From Terrimesophilobacter sp044508495 (GTDB taxonomy: Bacteria; Actinomycetota; Actinomycetes; Actinomycetales; Microbacteriaceae): a DNA stretch of 64,000 nucleotides. Below, piece after piece: positions 16,668 through 25,924 of the stretch. The notes beneath the pieces are model-generated. The model was not told where the DNA came from. It searched no databases and was given only the letters and a program-made list of their open reading frames with translations. A program made the position numbers and the translations under genes. Numbering within the stretch: position 1 is the first letter of the stretch; each line of letters starts with the position of its first letter. The stretch covers positions 1 to 64,000 of the forward strand of contig JBIQHP010000001.1 in assembly GCA_044508495.1 (NCBI GenBank), given 5' to 3'.

Positions 16668-17349
16668 GCCTGCCGGTCGACTGCGCAAGGCCGTCGCGTG
16701 GTGGCTCGACTACCTGTTCGTGTCCTGGTGGCAGGTGCGCCACGTCCTCGACCGCCGCGTTCCCGCGCGCTATGCGGAGGGCGCGCTCGCGCCCGTCGTG
16801 CTGCTGCCGGGCGTGTACGAGACCTGGCAGTTCCTGCGCCCGGTCGCCGACCGGCTGAGCCGGGACGGGCATCCGGTGCACGTCGTCCAGGCGCTCGGCT
16901 ACAACCGCTCGAGCGTTCCGGATGCCGCCTTCACCGTGCTGCGCCTCCTGCGGGAGCGCGACCTGCACGGCGTCGTCCTCGTCGCGCACAGCAAAGGCGG
17001 GCTCGTGGGCAAGCACCTCATGGCCGTCGACGACGCCGAGGGCCGCGTCGACCGGCTCGTGGCGGTCAACACCCCGTTCGCCGGCTCCTCCTACGCGCGG
17101 TACTTCCCGGTGCGCACCATCCGCGCCTTCTCGCCGACCGAGCCCACCCTCGCCATGCTCGCGGCCCGGCACGAGGCGAACGCCCGCGTCACCTCGATCT
17201 TCTCGGAGTTCGACCCGCACATCCCCGGCGGCAGCGCGCTCGAGGGCGCGACGAACATCCGCCTGCCCCTGCTCGGGCACTTCCGGCCGCTCGCGAGCCG
17301 CGTGCTCGTCGACGCCGTCGCGCAGGAGGTCGCCGGGCCGCGCGACTGA
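16657..17349 (+). CDS. Alpha/beta-hydrolase, lipase-like
   Basis: The protein has 230 residues from the ATG at 16657 (GGTGG at 16647-16651, 5-nt spacing); an ATG at 16639 is in frame but lacks a ribosome site. VVLLPGVYETWQFL and the nucleophile elbow VAHSKGGLVGKHL mark a triacylglycerol-lipase-type fold, followed by NTPFAGSSYARYF. A His (LGHFRPLAS) near the end may complete the triad. It overlaps the preceding hydrolase by 11 bp. Confidence 0.8.
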   Translation: MAGRPAGRLRKAVAWWLDYLFVSWWQVRHVLDRRVPARYAEGALAPVVLLPGVYETWQFLRPVADRLSRDGHPVHVVQALGYNRSSVPDAAFTVLRLLRERDLHGVVLVAHSKGGLVGKHLMAVDDAEGRVDRLVAVNTPFAGSSYARYFPVRTIRAFSPTEPTLAMLAARHEANARVTSIFSEFDPHIPGGSALEGATNIRLPLLGHFRPLASRVLVDAVAQEVAGPRD

Positions 17350-17388
17350 CTCTGGCCAGGCCGTACCTCCCGGGTGTTGACTGTGGCC

Positions 17389-18774
17389 ATGACCAGTCAA
17401 CAGCGCCTGGTGCTCGCGATCGCGATCCTCGCCTCGTTCGTCGCCTTCCTCGACGGCACCGTCGTCAACGTCGCACTCCCGGCCATCAGCCGCGAGCTCG
17501 GCGGCGGCCTCTCCACCCAGCAGTGGGTCGTGGATGCCTACCTCGTGACGCTCGGCGCGCTCATCCTCGTCGCGGGCTCGCTCTCGGACGTCTACGGCCG
17601 CGTCGTCGTCATCCGCTGGGGCCTCTGGGGCTTCGGGGTCACCTCGCTCCTGTGCGCCCTCGCCCCCAACGCCGAGATCCTCATCGTGAGCCGCGGGCTC
17701 CAGGGGATCGCCGGCGCGCTCCTCGTGCCGAGCTCCCTCGCCATCATCATGTCGACCTTCCGCGGGGTCGCGCAGGCCAAGGCCATCGGGTCGTGGACGG
17801 CCTGGACGAGCGCCGCCTTCATCGCCGGCCCGGTCATCGGCGGGGCCTTCGTGGACCTGCTCTCCTGGCGGCTCGTCTTCGCGATCAACCTCCTCCCGAT
17901 CGCCGTCACTCTCCTGCTGCTCCTCAGGATCGAGCAGAAGGGCGAGCGCGACCGCGGAACGAGGATCGACTTCGCGGGAGCCGCCCTTGCGATCGTCGGC
18001 GTGGGTGCACCGGTCTTCTCGCTCATCGAGCAGGGCAACTACGGCTGGGCGAGCCCGGTCATCTGGCTCCCGATGGCCGTCGGCATCCTCGCCTTCGCCG
18101 GGTTCCTGTGGCGGCAGGCGAGGGCGAAGCAGCCCATGATGCCGCTCTCGCTCTTCCGCGTGCGCAACTTCGCGGTCGGCAACCTCGCGACCTTCTTCGT
18201 CTATGGCGCGCTCGGGATGTCGAGCTTCATCGTCGTCGTGTTCCTCCAGCAGACCGGAGGCTGGCCGGCCACCCTCGCCGGCATCGCCGTGCTGCCGGTC
18301 ACGGTCATCCTCATGCTGCTCTCCTCGTTCTTCGGCGGGCTCTCCGGCAAGCACGGACCGCGCCTGTTCATGGCGGTCGGGCCGATCCTGGCGGGTCTCG
18401 GCCACCTGCTCATGCTCACCGTCACGGCGGAGGTCGACTACTGGTGGCAGCTGCTTCCGGGGATCCTGCTGTTCGGGCTGGGCCTCGCGATCACCGTCGC
18501 CCCGCTCACGGCGGCCATCCTGGGCTCGATCAGCGAGAAGCAGTCGGGGATCGGCTCGGCGATCAACAACGCGGTCGCGAGGGTCGCCGGGCTCGTGGCC
18601 GTCGCGATGCTCGGGATCGTCGTCGTCGGCCGGCTCGACGTGAGCGGTATGCACCGCGCACTCGTCGTCGCGGCCGGCCTGCTCATCCTGGGAGGGGTGA
18701 TTTCCGCCCTCGGCATCCAGAATCCTGCGAGAACCCCCGAAGACTCGGCGGCGAACGCCGTCGTGGAACAGTAA
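17389..18774 (+). CDS. MFS drug-efflux transporter (DHA2 / EmrB-QacA type)
   Basis: The protein has 461 residues with about 14 membrane helices. LDGTVVNVALPAISREL in helix 1 and WVVDAYLVTLGALILVAGSLSDVYGR (motif A region) are typical of DHA2 proton-drug antiporters, as is the SWTAWTSAAFIAGPVIGG stretch in helix 5. It is probably an exporter of hydrophobic or cationic compounds. The ATG at 17389 is preferred over in-frame TTG or GTG codons a few residues upstream. Confidence 0.88.
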   Translation: MTSQQRLVLAIAILASFVAFLDGTVVNVALPAISRELGGGLSTQQWVVDAYLVTLGALILVAGSLSDVYGRVVVIRWGLWGFGVTSLLCALAPNAEILIVSRGLQGIAGALLVPSSLAIIMSTFRGVAQAKAIGSWTAWTSAAFIAGPVIGGAFVDLLSWRLVFAINLLPIAVTLLLLLRIEQKGERDRGTRIDFAGAALAIVGVGAPVFSLIEQGNYGWASPVIWLPMAVGILAFAGFLWRQARAKQPMMPLSLFRVRNFAVGNLATFFVYGALGMSSFIVVVFLQQTGGWPATLAGIAVLPVTVILMLLSSFFGGLSGKHGPRLFMAVGPILAGLGHLLMLTVTAEVDYWWQLLPGILLFGLGLAITVAPLTAAILGSISEKQSGIGSAINNAVARVAGLVAVAMLGIVVVGRLDVSGMHRALVVAAGLLILGGVISALGIQNPARTPEDSAANAVVEQ

Positions 18775-18852
18775 ACCTGCACCGCATCCGTGGCACGCTG
18801 GTGTGGCCGGGAACCCGCACCCCGAGCCGAACCAGCTGACGAAGGAGTCATC

Positions 18853-20106
18853 GTGGCCGATCCGAAATCCACCCCGCTCGAGGACGCCCGCACGCGGCTC
18901 AGGGAGGCGACCGACCTCCTCGGCTGCGACCCCGGCATGTACGCGATCCTCGCCAACGCGAGCCGCGAGCTCACCGTGAGCATCCCCTTGCGTCGCGACG
19001 ACGACAGCATCGAGGTGCTCACCGGTTACCGCGTTCAGCACAACCTCGCGCGCGGACCGGCCAAGGGCGGCCTGCGCTACAGCCCGCACGTGCACCTCGA
19101 CGAGGTGCGGGCCCTCGCGATGTGGATGACCTGGAAGTGCGCCCTGCTCGACGTGCCCTACGGCGGAGCAAAAGGCGGGGTCACGATCGACCCGCGGCAG
19201 TACTCGCAGCGCGAGCTCGAGCGCGTCACTCGCCGCTACACGAGCGAGATCATGCCGATCATCGGGCCGGAGACCGACATCCCGGCACCGGATGTCGGCA
19301 CGAACGAGCAGACTATGGCCTGGATGATGGACACCTACTCGATGAACAAGGGCTACTCGATCCCCGCGGTCGTCACCGGCAAGCCCATCAGCATCGGCGG
19401 CTCGCTCGGGCGCGCGACCTCGACCTCGGAGGGCGTCGTGCACATCGCGCTCGCCGCCCTGCGCGACAACGGGCTGGACCCGGCGAAGTCGACGGCGGCG
19501 GTGCAGGGCTTCGGCAAGGTGGGGCGCGGCGCCGCCCAGTTCGCCTTCGAGGCCGGGCTCACGGTCGTCGCGGTGAGCGACGAGTACGGCGGACTCTACA
19601 ACGCCTCCGGCATCGACGTCGCGAAGCTCGGGGAGCACGTCGATGAGACCGGGAGCGTCGTGGGATTCGCCGGGGCTGAGGCTCTCGACGGTCACGCCCT
19701 CCTCGAGCTCGACGTCGACCTGCTCATCCCCGCCGCGGTCGAGGGCGTCATCCACGAGCAGAACGCGGGCGCCGTCAAGGCGAAGGTCATCGTCGAGGGC
19801 GCGAACGGGCCTACGACGCCGAGCGCCGACGCGATCCTCGAGGCGAGGGGATGCATCGTCGTTCCCGACATCCTCGCCAACGCGGGCGGCGTGATCGTGA
19901 GCTACTTCGAGTGGGTGCAGGCGAACCAGGCCTACTGGTGGCGCGAGGACGAGGTCGAGTCGCGGCTCGAGGAGCGGATGCTCGGGGCCTGGGCGAAGGT
20001 GCACGACTACGCGAAGGAGCGGAAGCTCTCCCTGCGCGGGGCGGCGACGACGCTCGCGGTGCAGCGCGTCGTCGAGGCGCACGTCATCCGCGGCGTCTAC
20101 CCCTGA
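18853..20106 (+). CDS. Glu/Leu/Phe/Val dehydrogenase (glutamate dehydrogenase type)
   Basis: The protein has 417 residues from the GTG at 18853 with GAAGGAG at 18841-18847. The substrate site shows GPAKGGLRYSPHVHLDEV, and the catalytic Lys is in PYGGAKGGV. The NAD(P) domain begins VQGFGKVGRGAAQFAFEAG. Length and motifs fit hexameric glutamate dehydrogenase, interconverting glutamate and 2-oxoglutarate; leucine or phenylalanine dehydrogenases are shorter. It converges on the ubiA-type gene with a single base between the stops. Confidence 0.9.
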   Translation: MADPKSTPLEDARTRLREATDLLGCDPGMYAILANASRELTVSIPLRRDDDSIEVLTGYRVQHNLARGPAKGGLRYSPHVHLDEVRALAMWMTWKCALLDVPYGGAKGGVTIDPRQYSQRELERVTRRYTSEIMPIIGPETDIPAPDVGTNEQTMAWMMDTYSMNKGYSIPAVVTGKPISIGGSLGRATSTSEGVVHIALAALRDNGLDPAKSTAAVQGFGKVGRGAAQFAFEAGLTVVAVSDEYGGLYNASGIDVAKLGEHVDETGSVVGFAGAEALDGHALLELDVDLLIPAAVEGVIHEQNAGAVKAKVIVEGANGPTTPSADAILEARGCIVVPDILANAGGVIVSYFEWVQANQAYWWREDEVESRLEERMLGAWAKVHDYAKERKLSLRGAATTLAVQRVVEAHVIRGVYP

Positions 20107-20107
20107 T

Positions 20108-20995
20108 CTACCCCGCTGGTTGAGTAGCGGCCGCAGGCCGCGTATCGAAACCAGCGACCAGCGAGGATCCCGAAAGAACCAGCGCGACGACGGCGACGAG
20201 CGCTCCGAGGATGACGAGCCGGAAGAGCGGCCGCGACGGCGGGCGGGTGAGTGCGAGGACGAGCCCGGCGGCGGCGATCGCCGTCTCCACTCCGAGCGCG
20301 ATCCACTGCACAACCCCTGGCGCGCCCGGCCCGAAGACCACGAGGGCGGCTGCTGCAGCGAGGGCCGCGAAGGTCACGATCCCGGATGCCCGTATCCCGA
20401 CCCGGTGTGGAAGGCCGACGACCCCGCTCGCCCGGTCGGCATCGAGGTCGGGGAGCGCGTTCGCGAAGTGCGCTGCGACGCCGAGCGAGGCGCCAGCCCC
20501 GATAGCCCACCACGCGGCGACGGCCGGTTCGGGGAGCGAGAGCGTCACGAGGAGCGGAAGCACGCCAAAGCCCACCAGATAGGGGAGCACCGAGAGCGCG
20601 CCGGCCTTGAGCCCGAGGTTGTAGCCCCAGGCCGCCGCGAGGAAGATCGCATGCGCGAGGAGCGCGGGAGCTCCGAGGGGAATGGTGAGCACGACCGCGA
20701 GGATGAGCAGGGCGAACGCCGTGAGGCGCACGAGCGGGATTCCGACCTCGCCCCTCGCGACCGGCTTGTCGGTGCGACCCGCCGCACGGTCGCGGGCGGC
20801 ATCCAGCCAGTCGTTCGAGAGGCCGACCGAGGCCTGGCCGCACAGCATCGCGGCGCCGAGAGCCACGAGCCGCCACGGCTCGAGGCCGATGCCCGTCCCG
20901 AGCAGCACGGTGATGGCCGTGACGGCGAGTGTCGGCCCCGGATGCGTGGAACCGAGCAGAGCGAGTGCAGGATGTCGCCGCCCGTCCTCGCGCAT
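20108..20995 (-). CDS. UbiA-family prenyltransferase
   Basis: The protein has 295 residues from the ATG at 20995; an in-frame GTG is two codons upstream. It is an integral membrane protein with about eight helices and the two Asp-rich motifs of the family: NDWLDAARDRAAGRTDKP near residue 60 and NALPDLDADRASG near residue 185. Such enzymes transfer an isoprenoid chain to an aromatic or other acceptor; the acceptor is not evident. The last ~14 residues come from the palindromic repeat at 20118-20152, so the ancestral C-terminus was probably different. Confidence 0.85.
   Translation of the reverse strand: MREDGRRHPALALLGSTHPGPTLAVTAITVLLGTGIGLEPWRLVALGAAMLCGQASVGLSNDWLDAARDRAAGRTDKPVARGEVGIPLVRLTAFALLILAVVLTIPLGAPALLAHAIFLAAAWGYNLGLKAGALSVLPYLVGFGVLPLLVTLSLPEPAVAAWWAIGAGASLGVAAHFANALPDLDADRASGVVGLPHRVGIRASGIVTFAALAAAAALVVFGPGAPGVVQWIALGVETAIAAAGLVLALTRPPSRPLFRLVILGALVAVVALVLSGSSLVAGFDTRPAAATQPAG
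20118..20152 (+). repeat. Palindromic GGTTGAGTAG repeat covering the 3' end of the UbiA gene
   Basis: This full copy reads GGTTGAGTAG, a perfect hairpin GCGGCC-GCA-GGCCGC, then GTATCGAAACC. It lies immediately after the glutamate dehydrogenase stop and encodes, on the minus strand, the last residues of the UbiA-type protein (GFDTRPAAATQPAG). It is placed where a bidirectional terminator would be expected between convergent genes. Confidence 0.9.
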
Positions 20996-21042
20996 TCCCA
21001 CAGCGTAGCCCGCGCAGTCAGGCGGCGAAGCCGGCAGCTCGG

Positions 21043-21318
21043 CTACTCGGTGTCGAGCTCAGAGGCGACGAGCGCGGCGAACTCGTCGGCCACCGCGTCC
21101 GCGTCGTCGCCGTTCACGGTGATCGTGAGCTCGTCGCCGGCGGAGACGCCCATCGCGAGCAGGAGCAGCACGCTCGCGGCATTGGCCTTCTTGCCGGCGG
21201 CGGACTCGAGCGTGATGGCGTGGCCGCTCTCGGCGGCGGCCTTCGCGATGGTCGCCGCGGGCCGGGCGTGCATCCCGACGGCGGAACCGAATGCGACTGT
21301 TCTCGTGGTCTCCGGCAT
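21043..21318 (-). CDS. ptsH: Phosphocarrier protein HPr
   Basis: The protein has 91 residues from the ATG at 21318 (GGGAGG with 6-nt spacing; an in-frame GTG lies too close to that site). GMHARPA contains the phosphorylated His17. KKANAASVLLLLAMGV carries a Ser at the place of the regulatory Ser46 of Firmicutes HPr; whether it is regulated here is unknown. It passes phosphate from EI to MtlF. It lies 30 bp after the DeoR-type regulator on the same strand and opposite the EI/mannitol operon. Confidence 0.95.
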   Translation of the reverse strand: MPETTRTVAFGSAVGMHARPAATIAKAAAESGHAITLESAAGKKANAASVLLLLAMGVSAGDELTITVNGDDADAVADEFAALVASELDTE

Positions 21319-21348
21319 GCTCACCCTCCCGATCTCGGTCCCAGAATC

Positions 21349-22131
21349 CTACGACACCGGATGCCGCGCGCCGGCCTGGACGACCTCCGGTCCTGCCGCC
21401 TCGACCTCGAGGACGAGGTCCTGGTTGACGGCGGAGTCGGTGATGATCGTGTCGATGGCCGCGAGCGGGGCGATGCGCCCGAACTCCTCGCGACCGAACT
21501 TGGTGTGGTCGGCGAGCACGATGCTGCGTCGCGCGGCCTTGATGAGCGCGAGCTTGACGGCCGCCTCGGCGATGTTGTGGGTCGTGAGGCCGCGCTCCGG
21601 AGTGATGCCGTTGACGCTCAGGAAGGCGACGTCGACGCTCACCATGCTCACCATCTGGTGGGTCCAGGTGCCGACGGCTGCACGCGAGGTCGGCCGGACG
21701 GACCCGCCGAGCATGAGGAGCTCGATGTTCTCCCGCTCGGAGAGCGCGATGGCCACCGGGATCGAGTGCGTCACGACGGTGAGCCGGCGGTCGGCGGGGA
21801 GCAGCTCCGCGAACCGGATGGTCGTCGTCCCGGCGTCGATGATGATCGATCCGCCGTCGGGGAGCTCCTCGAGCGCGGCCGTGGCGATCGCGAGCTTCTC
21901 GGTCGTGAGGAGCTCGTTGCGGTCGGAGACCGCCGAGCTCATGACGCTTCGTTCGACCGGGATCGCCCCGCCGTGCGCGCGCCGGACGAGCCCGCGCCGC
22001 TCGAGGCTCGTCAGATCCCGGCGGATCGTCTCCGGCGTCACGTCGAGAAGCTCCGCGAGCTCCCGGACGTCGACGCGCCCGTTGGACCGTGCCTGCTCGA
22101 GGATCGCCTGGTGGCGTTCTGGCGCGTACAT
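21349..22131 (-). CDS. DeoR-family transcriptional regulator
   Basis: The protein has 260 residues from the ATG at 22131. The N-terminal helix-turn-helix reads RVDVRELAELLDVTPETIRRDLTSLERRGLVRRAHGGA, the DeoR signature. The C-terminal sugar-phosphate sensor domain includes IIIDAGTTTIRFAELL and LADHTKFGREEFG. It is probably the regulator of the mannitol PTS locus, sensing a phosphorylated sugar; divergence from ptsI across an operator-like region supports this. A longer upstream frame exists but has no protein-like sequence. Confidence 0.9.
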   Translation of the reverse strand: MYAPERHQAILEQARSNGRVDVRELAELLDVTPETIRRDLTSLERRGLVRRAHGGAIPVERSVMSSAVSDRNELLTTEKLAIATAALEELPDGGSIIIDAGTTTIRFAELLPADRRLTVVTHSIPVAIALSERENIELLMLGGSVRPTSRAAVGTWTHQMVSMVSVDVAFLSVNGITPERGLTTHNIAEAAVKLALIKAARRSIVLADHTKFGREEFGRIAPLAAIDTIITDSAVNQDLVLEVEAAGPEVVQAGARHPVS

Positions 22132-22211
22132 GGGGCTCCGACGTCGCGTGAGGGTAAGTGGTCGAATCCCAGTGTAGGGAACGCATTCGGGCCACGAATC
22201 CACATATAGTC

Positions 22212-22257
22212 ACAAACAAATGTCTGCTTCGTTAGTTTTATCTTTGAATTTGTTTGT
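22212..22257. promoter_or_regulatory. AT-rich operator region with inverted ACAAACAAAT half-sites
   Basis: ACAAACAAAT at 22212-22221 and its exact reverse complement ATTTGTTTGT at 22248-22257 flank an AT-rich core, in strong contrast to the GC-rich surroundings. The region lies between the divergent deoR-ptsH and ptsI-mtlAFD units. DeoR-family repressors bind such T/A-rich inverted repeats, so this is probably the operator controlling both directions. Binding is inferred, not shown. Confidence 0.65.
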
Positions 22258-22324
22258 TTGTCAACCGATTTAGGGGTACTCTCTGGGACAAGCCAACACG
22301 CGGAGCACAACGAGGGAGTTCGTG

Positions 22325-23971
22325 ATGCGGGAGTTGCACGGCATCGGAGTCGGGCGTGGCATCGCCACCGGCCCGGTGCTGCGGATGCCCGATCCGCTCC
22401 CCGAGCCCTCGATGGCACCGCGCACGGGCGACGCCGCGACCGAACGGCTCGCCGTGTCCGAAGCGCTCGCCGCCGTGGCCGCCGAACTCGCCTCCCGCGG
22501 CGAGCGCGCGGGCGGATCCGCCAAGGACGTGCTCGACGCGCAGGCCATGATGGCGCAGGATCCCGGGCTTCTCGACGACGTCAACGCGAGGATCGAGGCG
22601 GGCGGCACGGGGGAGCGCGCCGTCTTCGAGGCCTTCGCGGCGTTCCAGGAGATCCTCTCCGGGATGGGCGGTTACCTCGGCGAGCGCGCCGCAGATCTCG
22701 CCGACGTCGCCCAGAGGGTCATCGCGGCACTGCGTGGGGTCCCGGCGCCGGGGGTTCCGACCGCCGACCATCCCTACGTGCTCGTCGCCCATGACCTCGC
22801 GCCGGCCGACACCGCGCTGCTCGACCTCGACCGCGTCGTCGCCCTCGTCACGCGGGACGGAGGCCCGACCTCGCACACCGCGATCCTCGCGAGGGCGAAG
22901 GCCATCACGGCGATCGTCGGCGTGGCCGGTGCGGAGGAGCTCGTCGACGGCGACCTCGTGATCGTCGACGCCGCAGCGGGAACCGTCACGGTCGAGCCCG
23001 GCGGGGCCGAGCTCGCCGCGGCCGAGACCAGGACAGCGGAGCTCAGGAGGATCTCCTCGGCGCCGATCACCGACGGCGCTCTCGCCGACGGCACCCCGGT
23101 ACCGCTCCTGGCCAACCTCGGATCTCCGAAGGACGCCGCGAAGGCCGTCGCGCTCGGTGCGGAGGGGGTAGGGCTCTTCCGCACCGAGTTCCTCTTCCTC
23201 GGCCGGCAGACCGCCCCGACCGTGAAGGAGCAGCAGGCCGACTACGAGGCCGTGCTCTCGGCGTTCCCGGGTCGGAAGGTCGTCGTCCGCTGCCTAGACG
23301 CGGGTGCCGACAAGCCGCTCGCCTTCCTCAACGACGCCGTCGAGGAGAACCCCGCCCTCGGGCTCAGGGGCCTGCGCGCCCTCCGCGCCAACGAGGCGAT
23401 CCTTCGCGGCCAGCTCGCCGCGCTCGCAGCGGCCCAGAAGTCGACAGAGGCCGAGCTCTGGGTCATGGCGCCTATGGTCTCGGATGCTGCGGAGGCCGGG
23501 TACTTCACCTCGCTCGCGAAGGAGGTCGGCATCCGCACCGCGGGCGTCATGGCCGAGGTGCCCTCGATCGCCCTCGTCGCCGAGCAGGTCGCCGCGGCGA
23601 GCGACTTCGTGAGCATCGGCACGAACGACCTCACGCAGTACACGATGGCTGCCGACCGCATGCTCGGCAGCGTCGCCTCGTACCAGGACCCGTGGCATCC
23701 GGCGGTCCTGCGGCTCGTCAAGCTCATCGGGGACGCGGGCCGGGCCGCGGGCAAGCCCGTCGGCGTGTGCGGGGAGGCCGCCGCCGATCCGCTCCTCGCC
23801 GTCGTGCTCGTCGGGCTCGGCACGACCTCGCTCTCGATGACCCCCTCTGCCCTCGCCGACGTGCGGGCGGAGCTCCTCCGGCACACGCTCCCCGATGCCG
23901 AGCGGCTCGCCGCCGCGGCCCTCGCCGCCACGACGGCCGCAGGGGCCCGCGCTGCGGCGGCAGGCGGCTGA
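22325..23971 (+). CDS. ptsI: PTS enzyme I (phosphoenolpyruvate-protein phosphotransferase)
   Basis: The protein has 548 residues from the ATG at 22325 (GAGGGAG, 6-nt spacing). The phosphorylated His184 sits in GGPTSHTAILARAKAI. The PEP-binding barrel shows GLFRTEFLF, DAGADKPLAFL and SIGTNDLTQYTMAADR, and the late Cys in GVCGEAAADP. It takes phosphate from PEP and gives it to HPr. It is the first gene of the EI-mtlA-mtlF-mtlD unit, so general PTS energy coupling is co-regulated with mannitol uptake. Confidence 0.95.
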   Translation: MRELHGIGVGRGIATGPVLRMPDPLPEPSMAPRTGDAATERLAVSEALAAVAAELASRGERAGGSAKDVLDAQAMMAQDPGLLDDVNARIEAGGTGERAVFEAFAAFQEILSGMGGYLGERAADLADVAQRVIAALRGVPAPGVPTADHPYVLVAHDLAPADTALLDLDRVVALVTRDGGPTSHTAILARAKAITAIVGVAGAEELVDGDLVIVDAAAGTVTVEPGGAELAAAETRTAELRRISSAPITDGALADGTPVPLLANLGSPKDAAKAVALGAEGVGLFRTEFLFLGRQTAPTVKEQQADYEAVLSAFPGRKVVVRCLDAGADKPLAFLNDAVEENPALGLRGLRALRANEAILRGQLAALAAAQKSTEAELWVMAPMVSDAAEAGYFTSLAKEVGIRTAGVMAEVPSIALVAEQVAAASDFVSIGTNDLTQYTMAADRMLGSVASYQDPWHPAVLRLVKLIGDAGRAAGKPVGVCGEAAADPLLAVVLVGLGTTSLSMTPSALADVRAELLRHTLPDAERLAAAALAATTAAGARAAAAGG

Positions 23972-24019
23972 CCACCACGACGTTCCACCCCCAACCATCA
24001 CGACAGAGAAGGAAGACCA

Positions 24020-25456
24020 ATGACGACAACGGAGTCAACGACGCGCGCACCGGGAGGCGCGCGCGTGGGAGTGCAGAAGTTCGGTGCATTCCTCAGTGGC
24101 ATGATCATGCCCAACATCGCGGCGTTCATCGCCTGGGGCCTCATCACGGCCTTCTTCATCCCGACCGGCTGGACGCCGAACGACACCCTGGCGCAGCTCG
24201 TCGGGCCGATGATCGTCTACCTGCTCCCGCTGCTCATCGCGAACACCGGCGGCCGGATGGTGTACAGCACCCGCGGCGGCGTCGTCGCCACGATCGCCAC
24301 CATGGGCGTCATCGTCGGGACCACGATCCCGATGTTCCTCGGCGCCATGATCGTCGGCCCGCTCGCGGCCTGGATCATGAAGCAGGTGGACAAGCTCTGG
24401 GCGGGCAAGATCAAGCCCGGCTTCGAGATGCTCGTCGACAACTTCTCGGCCGGCATCCTCGGCGGCCTCCTCGCCATCGGAGCGTTCTTCGGGATCGCGC
24501 CGCTCGTCGAGGGACTCAGCAGGGCGCTCGAGGCGGCCGTCGACTGGCTCGTCTCGCTCTCGCTCCTGCCGCTCCTGTCGATCCTGGTCGAGCCCGGCAA
24601 GGTGCTGTTCCTCAACAACGCCATCAACCACGGTGTCTTCACCCCGATCGGGACCCAGCAGGCGACCGAGACCGGCAAGTCGATCCTGTTCCTCGTCGAG
24701 GCGAACCCCGGCCCGGGCCTCGGCCTCCTGCTCGCCTTCGCGATCTTCGGCGTCGGCATAGCCCGGGCGAGCGCGCCCGGTGCGATCATCATCCAGTTCC
24801 TGGGAGGCATCCACGAGATCTACTTCCCGTACGTGCTCATGAAGCCGATCCTCGTGCTCTCGGTCATCGCCGGCGGCATGACGGGTGTCGCGACCAACGC
24901 GCTCTTCCAGAGCGGGCTTCGAGCCCCGGCCTCCCCGGGCAGCATCTTCGCCGTGCTCATCCAGACGGCGAACGACAGCTATCTCGGGGTGATCCTCTCG
25001 GTCGTGCTCTCCGCCACGGTTTCGTTCCTCGTGGCCGCGGTCATCCTGCGGGCCAGCCGCAAGAAGGATCTCGAGAACGGCGGAGGGGACCTCGGCGCAG
25101 CCGTGGCCCAGACCGAGGCGAACAAGGGCAAGGCCTCCTCGGTGCTCGGGAGCCTGGGCGGCGTCGCGACGGCGACGAAGATCAAGAGCGTCGTCTTCGC
25201 CTGCGACGCCGGCATGGGTTCGAGCGCCATGGGCGCCTCGGTGCTGCGCAAGAAGATCGAGAAGGCCGGAGTCAAGGGTGTTACCGTCGCCAACAAGGCG
25301 ATCGCCAACCTCGACGGGACGGAGGACCTCGTGATCACCCACAAGGACCTCACCGCCCGCGCGAAGAAGGCGAACGCCAGGGCCGTGCACGTCTCGGTCG
25401 ACAACTTCATGAACAGCCCGAAGTACGACGAGGTCGTCGAACTGCTCACGCAGTAG
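24020..25456 (+). CDS. mtlA: PTS mannitol transporter subunit IICB
   Basis: The protein has 478 residues. The N-terminal ~345 residues form the membrane IIC domain, with FGAFLSGMIMPNIAAFIAWG at the start and the substrate-site motif GGIHEIYFPYVLMKP. The C-terminal IIB domain carries the phosphorylated Cys395 in VFACDAGMGSSAMGAS. The IIA domain is separate (next gene). It imports mannitol and phosphorylates it to mannitol-1-phosphate. Ribosome site AAGGAAG lies at 24009-24015. Confidence 0.95.
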   Translation: MTTTESTTRAPGGARVGVQKFGAFLSGMIMPNIAAFIAWGLITAFFIPTGWTPNDTLAQLVGPMIVYLLPLLIANTGGRMVYSTRGGVVATIATMGVIVGTTIPMFLGAMIVGPLAAWIMKQVDKLWAGKIKPGFEMLVDNFSAGILGGLLAIGAFFGIAPLVEGLSRALEAAVDWLVSLSLLPLLSILVEPGKVLFLNNAINHGVFTPIGTQQATETGKSILFLVEANPGPGLGLLLAFAIFGVGIARASAPGAIIIQFLGGIHEIYFPYVLMKPILVLSVIAGGMTGVATNALFQSGLRAPASPGSIFAVLIQTANDSYLGVILSVVLSATVSFLVAAVILRASRKKDLENGGGDLGAAVAQTEANKGKASSVLGSLGGVATATKIKSVVFACDAGMGSSAMGASVLRKKIEKAGVKGVTVANKAIANLDGTEDLVITHKDLTARAKKANARAVHVSVDNFMNSPKYDEVVELLTQ

Positions 25457-25489
25457 CGACCCGCCGCCAGAGAAACCAGGGAGTTCCCC

Positions 25490-25924
25490 ATGTCACAGGT
25501 GCTGCAGCTCAGCCAGATCCGGATCGAGGGCGAGGCGACGACGAAGCTCGAGGCGATGCGCGAGGCGCACCAGATCCTCGTCGACGCCGGCGCCGTCACC
25601 GCCGCCTACCTTCCGGCGATGCTCGAACGCGAGGCATCCGTGTCTACCTACATGGGGAACTTCCTGGCCATCCCGCACGGCACGAACGAGAGCAAGGAGG
25701 CGATCCTCACCTCCGCGCTCTCGTTCGTGCGGTACAGCCAGGCGATCGACTGGGACGGCAACCCGGTGCACTTCGTCGTCGGCATCGCCGGCGTGGAGAA
25801 CCAGCACCTCGAGATCCTCTCCAAGATCGCGATCGTGTTCTCCGACGAGGACGAGGTCGGCGCGATGCTCGCGGCCACGAGCGCCGAGGAGGTCCTCGAC
25901 ATCCTCGGCGAGGTCAACTCCTGA
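25490..25924 (+). CDS. mtlF: PTS mannitol transporter subunit IIA
   Basis: The protein has 144 residues and is a complete mannitol/fructose-type IIA domain; the active His63 is in FLAIPHGTNESKEAI. It accepts phosphate from HPr and passes it to the IIB cysteine of MtlA. Its stop overlaps the ATG of mtlD (TGATG), so the two are translationally coupled. Confidence 0.95.
   Translation: MSQVLQLSQIRIEGEATTKLEAMREAHQILVDAGAVTAAYLPAMLEREASVSTYMGNFLAIPHGTNESKEAILTSALSFVRYSQAIDWDGNPVHFVVGIAGVENQHLEILSKIAIVFSDEDEVGAMLAATSAEEVLDILGEVNS

Noticed and set aside
16600..20313. Very long open frame (over 1,200 codons) on the minus strand
   Set aside because: It is antisense to three well-identified genes and has an Arg/Asp/Glu/Gly-rich composition typical of the empty frame opposite high-GC codons. 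Several similar long antisense frames in the window were dropped for the same reason.
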